Assembly (NCBI GenBank): GCA_903901915.1
Contig: CAIUSV010000017.1
Coordinates: 62,001 to 126,000 of the forward strand
Direction of reading: 5' to 3'
Source of the DNA: an uncultured Rhodospirillaceae bacterium
Lineage (GTDB): Bacteria > Pseudomonadota > Alphaproteobacteria > Rhodospirillales > Magnetospirillaceae
Length of the DNA stretch: 64,000 bases
Below, one piece after another: positions 62,561 to 64,000 of the stretch. Numbering within the stretch: position 1 is the first letter of the stretch; every line of letters begins with the position of its first letter. A program made the translations under genes and the position numbers. Under the pieces are notes generated by a model. That model saw only the letters and a program-made list of their open reading frames with translations. It was not told where the DNA came from and ran no database searches.

Positions 62561-63550
62561 ATGTCATTTGCCAAGCTGTGGGGTTCCGTCGTCCGCGCCG
62601 GTCTGGTTGCGGTGGCCGCGTTCAGCCTGTCCGGAACCGCCTTTGCCGCCGACAAGGTGGAGGAGATCCGGATCGACTACGCCTACTACAACCCGGTCAG
62701 CCTGGTGTTGAAGGACAAGGGCTGGCTGGAACAGGAATTGGCCAAGGACGGCATCAAGGTGCGCTGGGTGCTGTCGCTGGGGTCCAACAAGGCGCTGGAA
62801 TTCCTCAACGCCAAGAGCCTGGATTTCGGATCAAGCGCCGGTGCCGCCGCGCTGCTGGCCCGCATCAACGGCAATCCGGTGAAGTCGGTCTATGTCTATT
62901 CCAAGCCGGAATGGACCGCCTTGGTCGCCGGCAAGGATTCGGCCATCCAGAAGGTCGCCGACCTCAAGGGCAAGCGCATCGCCGCTACCCGCGGCACCGA
63001 CCCCCATATCTTCCTGATCCGCACCCTGGCCGAGCACGGCCTGACCGAGAAGGACGTCAAGATCGTGCTGTTGCAGCATCAAGATGGCCGTCTTGCTCTG
63101 AGCAAGGGCGACGTCGATGCCTGGGCCGGTCTTGATCCGCTGATGGCCCAGGCCGAATTGGACGACGGCGCCCGCCTGTTCTATCGCAACGCCGAGATCA
63201 ACACCTGGGGCGTGCTCAATACCCGCGAGGACTTCATCACCGATCATCCCGATCTGGTGACGAGGGTACTGGCGGTCTACGAGAAGGCGCGTGCCTTTGC
63301 CATCAATAATCCGGCGGACCTGAAAAAGACCATCGCCGAGGCGGCGAAGCTGAATGATGCCGTCGCAACCCGTCAGTTGGAACGTACCGACCTGTCCACC
63401 GCCGCCATCGGCGAGCGCCAGAGGAAGACCATCGAAGGTGCCGGTATCGCGCTTCAGCAGGCCGGGGTGATTCCCGCCGATGTCAATGTTTCCGCCGTTG
63501 CCGCTTCGCTGGTAGACTCGTCGTTCGTTTCCAAGCTGGGCGTCAAGTGA
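62561..63550 (+). CDS. ssuA: Sulfonate/taurine-type ABC transporter substrate-binding protein
   Basis: The 329-residue protein has a signal peptide (cleavage after TAFA) and the SsuA/TauA-type binding fold: IRIDYAYYNPVSLVLKDKGW, LSLGSNKALEFLNAKSLDFG, LKGKRIAATRGTDPHIFL. It captures an alkyl sulfonate or a similar small anion in the periplasm. The exact ligand is unproven. The ATG at 62561 follows AAGGAG by eight bases. It is followed after 9 bases by the permease gene. Confidence 0.85.
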   Translation: MSFAKLWGSVVRAGLVAVAAFSLSGTAFAADKVEEIRIDYAYYNPVSLVLKDKGWLEQELAKDGIKVRWVLSLGSNKALEFLNAKSLDFGSSAGAAALLARINGNPVKSVYVYSKPEWTALVAGKDSAIQKVADLKGKRIAATRGTDPHIFLIRTLAEHGLTEKDVKIVLLQHQDGRLALSKGDVDAWAGLDPLMAQAELDDGARLFYRNAEINTWGVLNTREDFITDHPDLVTRVLAVYEKARAFAINNPADLKKTIAEAAKLNDAVATRQLERTDLSTAAIGERQRKTIEGAGIALQQAGVIPADVNVSAVAASLVDSSFVSKLGVK

Positions 63551-63559
63551 GGTCTGATC

Positions 63560-64000
63560 TTGTCATCGGTTGATAGTGTCGCCGTCCCCTCCCGGGGGGC
63601 GGCGCTTCCGCCGCGACGCGTCGGCGCTAAATGGCTGATCGGCTTTATCCTGCCGCTGGGGCTGGCGCTGGCGTGGGAAACCGCTGTCGCGCTCAAATGG
63701 GCCGACGGTCGGTTGCTGCCGACACCGTCACGGGTGATCGGCACCCTGGTGGGACTGGCCCGCACCGGGGAATTGACCGCCCATGTGCTGGCGACCTTGC
63801 AGCGGGTGGCGCTGGGCTTCGGCTTCGGAGTGACAGCGGGCACCGTGTTGGGGGCCGTCAGCGGCTACTGGACGCTGGCCCGGCGGTTGATCGACCCCAT
63901 GCTTCAGGCCTTGCGCAACATTCCCTCCATCGCCTGGGTCCCCATGTTCATCCTGTGGTTCGGCATCTTCGAGACCTCCAAGGTGATCCTGATCGCGGTG
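63560..64000 (+). CDS. ssuC: Sulfonate-type ABC transporter permease (3' end outside window)
   Basis: The frame is open to the right edge (147 codons visible). It begins at a TTG preceded by GAGGT seven bases upstream. The visible part has a first span (LIGFILPLGLALAWETAVAL), LPTPSRVIGTLVGL, LQRVALGFGFGV and the SsuC/TauC region PMLQALRNIPSIAWVPMFIL just before the EAA-type loop. It forms the membrane part of the transporter whose binding protein precedes it. The ATPase gene is expected beyond the window. Confidence 0.85.
   Translation, partial: MSSVDSVAVPSRGAALPPRRVGAKWLIGFILPLGLALAWETAVALKWADGRLLPTPSRVIGTLVGLARTGELTAHVLATLQRVALGFGFGVTAGTVLGAVSGYWTLARRLIDPMLQALRNIPSIAWVPMFILWFGIFETSKVILIAV

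Overview
The window is high-GC, densely packed bacterial chromosome. The gene order of its aa3 cytochrome oxidase cluster (coxB-coxA-ctaB-small ORF-ctaG-coxC-surf1), the many haemerythrin domains, the PAS/GGDEF signalling proteins and an alphaproteobacterial-type palindromic intergenic repeat all point to an alphaproteobacterium of the Rhodospirillales, most like Magnetospirillum/Paramagnetospirillum. This is inferred from gene content alone. No rRNA, tRNA, CRISPR array, insertion sequence, prophage or magnetosome gene was seen.

Layout. (1) 1-5.3 kb: the 3' part of a CheA-like histidine kinase, a CheY-like receiver, an exported TIM-barrel (GH18-like) protein and an exported NodB-type polysaccharide deacetylase, probably a regulated surface-polysaccharide module. 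(2) 5.3-9.2 kb, minus strand: a base-compositionally distinct four-gene operon of two single-domain haemerythrins and two multidomain proteins that pair degenerate receiver domains with a shared, unrecognised helical motif. It is followed by a 0.5 kb AT-rich intergenic region and a MarR-type regulator. (3) 10.2-15.5 kb: an exported VIT/VWA/TPR/DUF2135 protein with a small exported partner, another exported unknown, a small membrane protein with its own promoter and terminator, and PhnA. (4) 15.6-25.1 kb, minus strand: a complete chemosensory operon (MCP, CheB, CheR-TPR, CheA-receiver hybrid, receiver, Hpt-REC-REC-GGDEF, CheW, CheW-like) built like the Wsp systems that control cyclic di-GMP rather than flagella.

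(5) 25.2-27.2 kb: a CCG-type Fe-S protein divergent from a LysR regulator. (6) 27.3-43.1 kb: a catabolic cluster. On the minus strand are IclR, acyl-CoA dehydrogenase, acyl-CoA ligase, a Liv-type ABC transporter (livK-H-M-G-F), thioesterase, flavin-dependent oxidoreductase, membrane permease and class III CoA-transferase. Divergent from IclR are enoyl-CoA hydratase, 3-hydroxyacyl-CoA dehydrogenase and thiolase. Together they look able to import an organic acid, activate it to a CoA ester and oxidise it by a beta-oxidation-type route.

(7) 43.1-52.7 kb: a copper/silver-type metal resistance cluster with a DUF411 protein, a c-type cytochrome-like protein, an RND pump with an unusual fused adaptor, a His/Cys-rich exported protein, a CpxP/Spy-like Met-rich protein and a divergent two-component system. 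(8) 52.9-59.7 kb: the aa3-type cytochrome c oxidase and its assembly factors, with ctaA convergent. (9) 59.9-62.2 kb: a PAS-PAS-GGDEF-haemerythrin protein and a 40-residue single-span membrane peptide. (10) 62.5 kb to the end: the binding protein and the start of the permease of a sulfonate/taurine-type ABC transporter.

Oxygen and redox sensing (five haemerythrin domains in two loci), cyclic di-GMP synthesis (two GGDEF proteins), polysaccharide modification and copper/oxidase biology lie side by side. This would suit a microaerophile that couples oxygen level to attachment or motility, but that link is inference from proximity.
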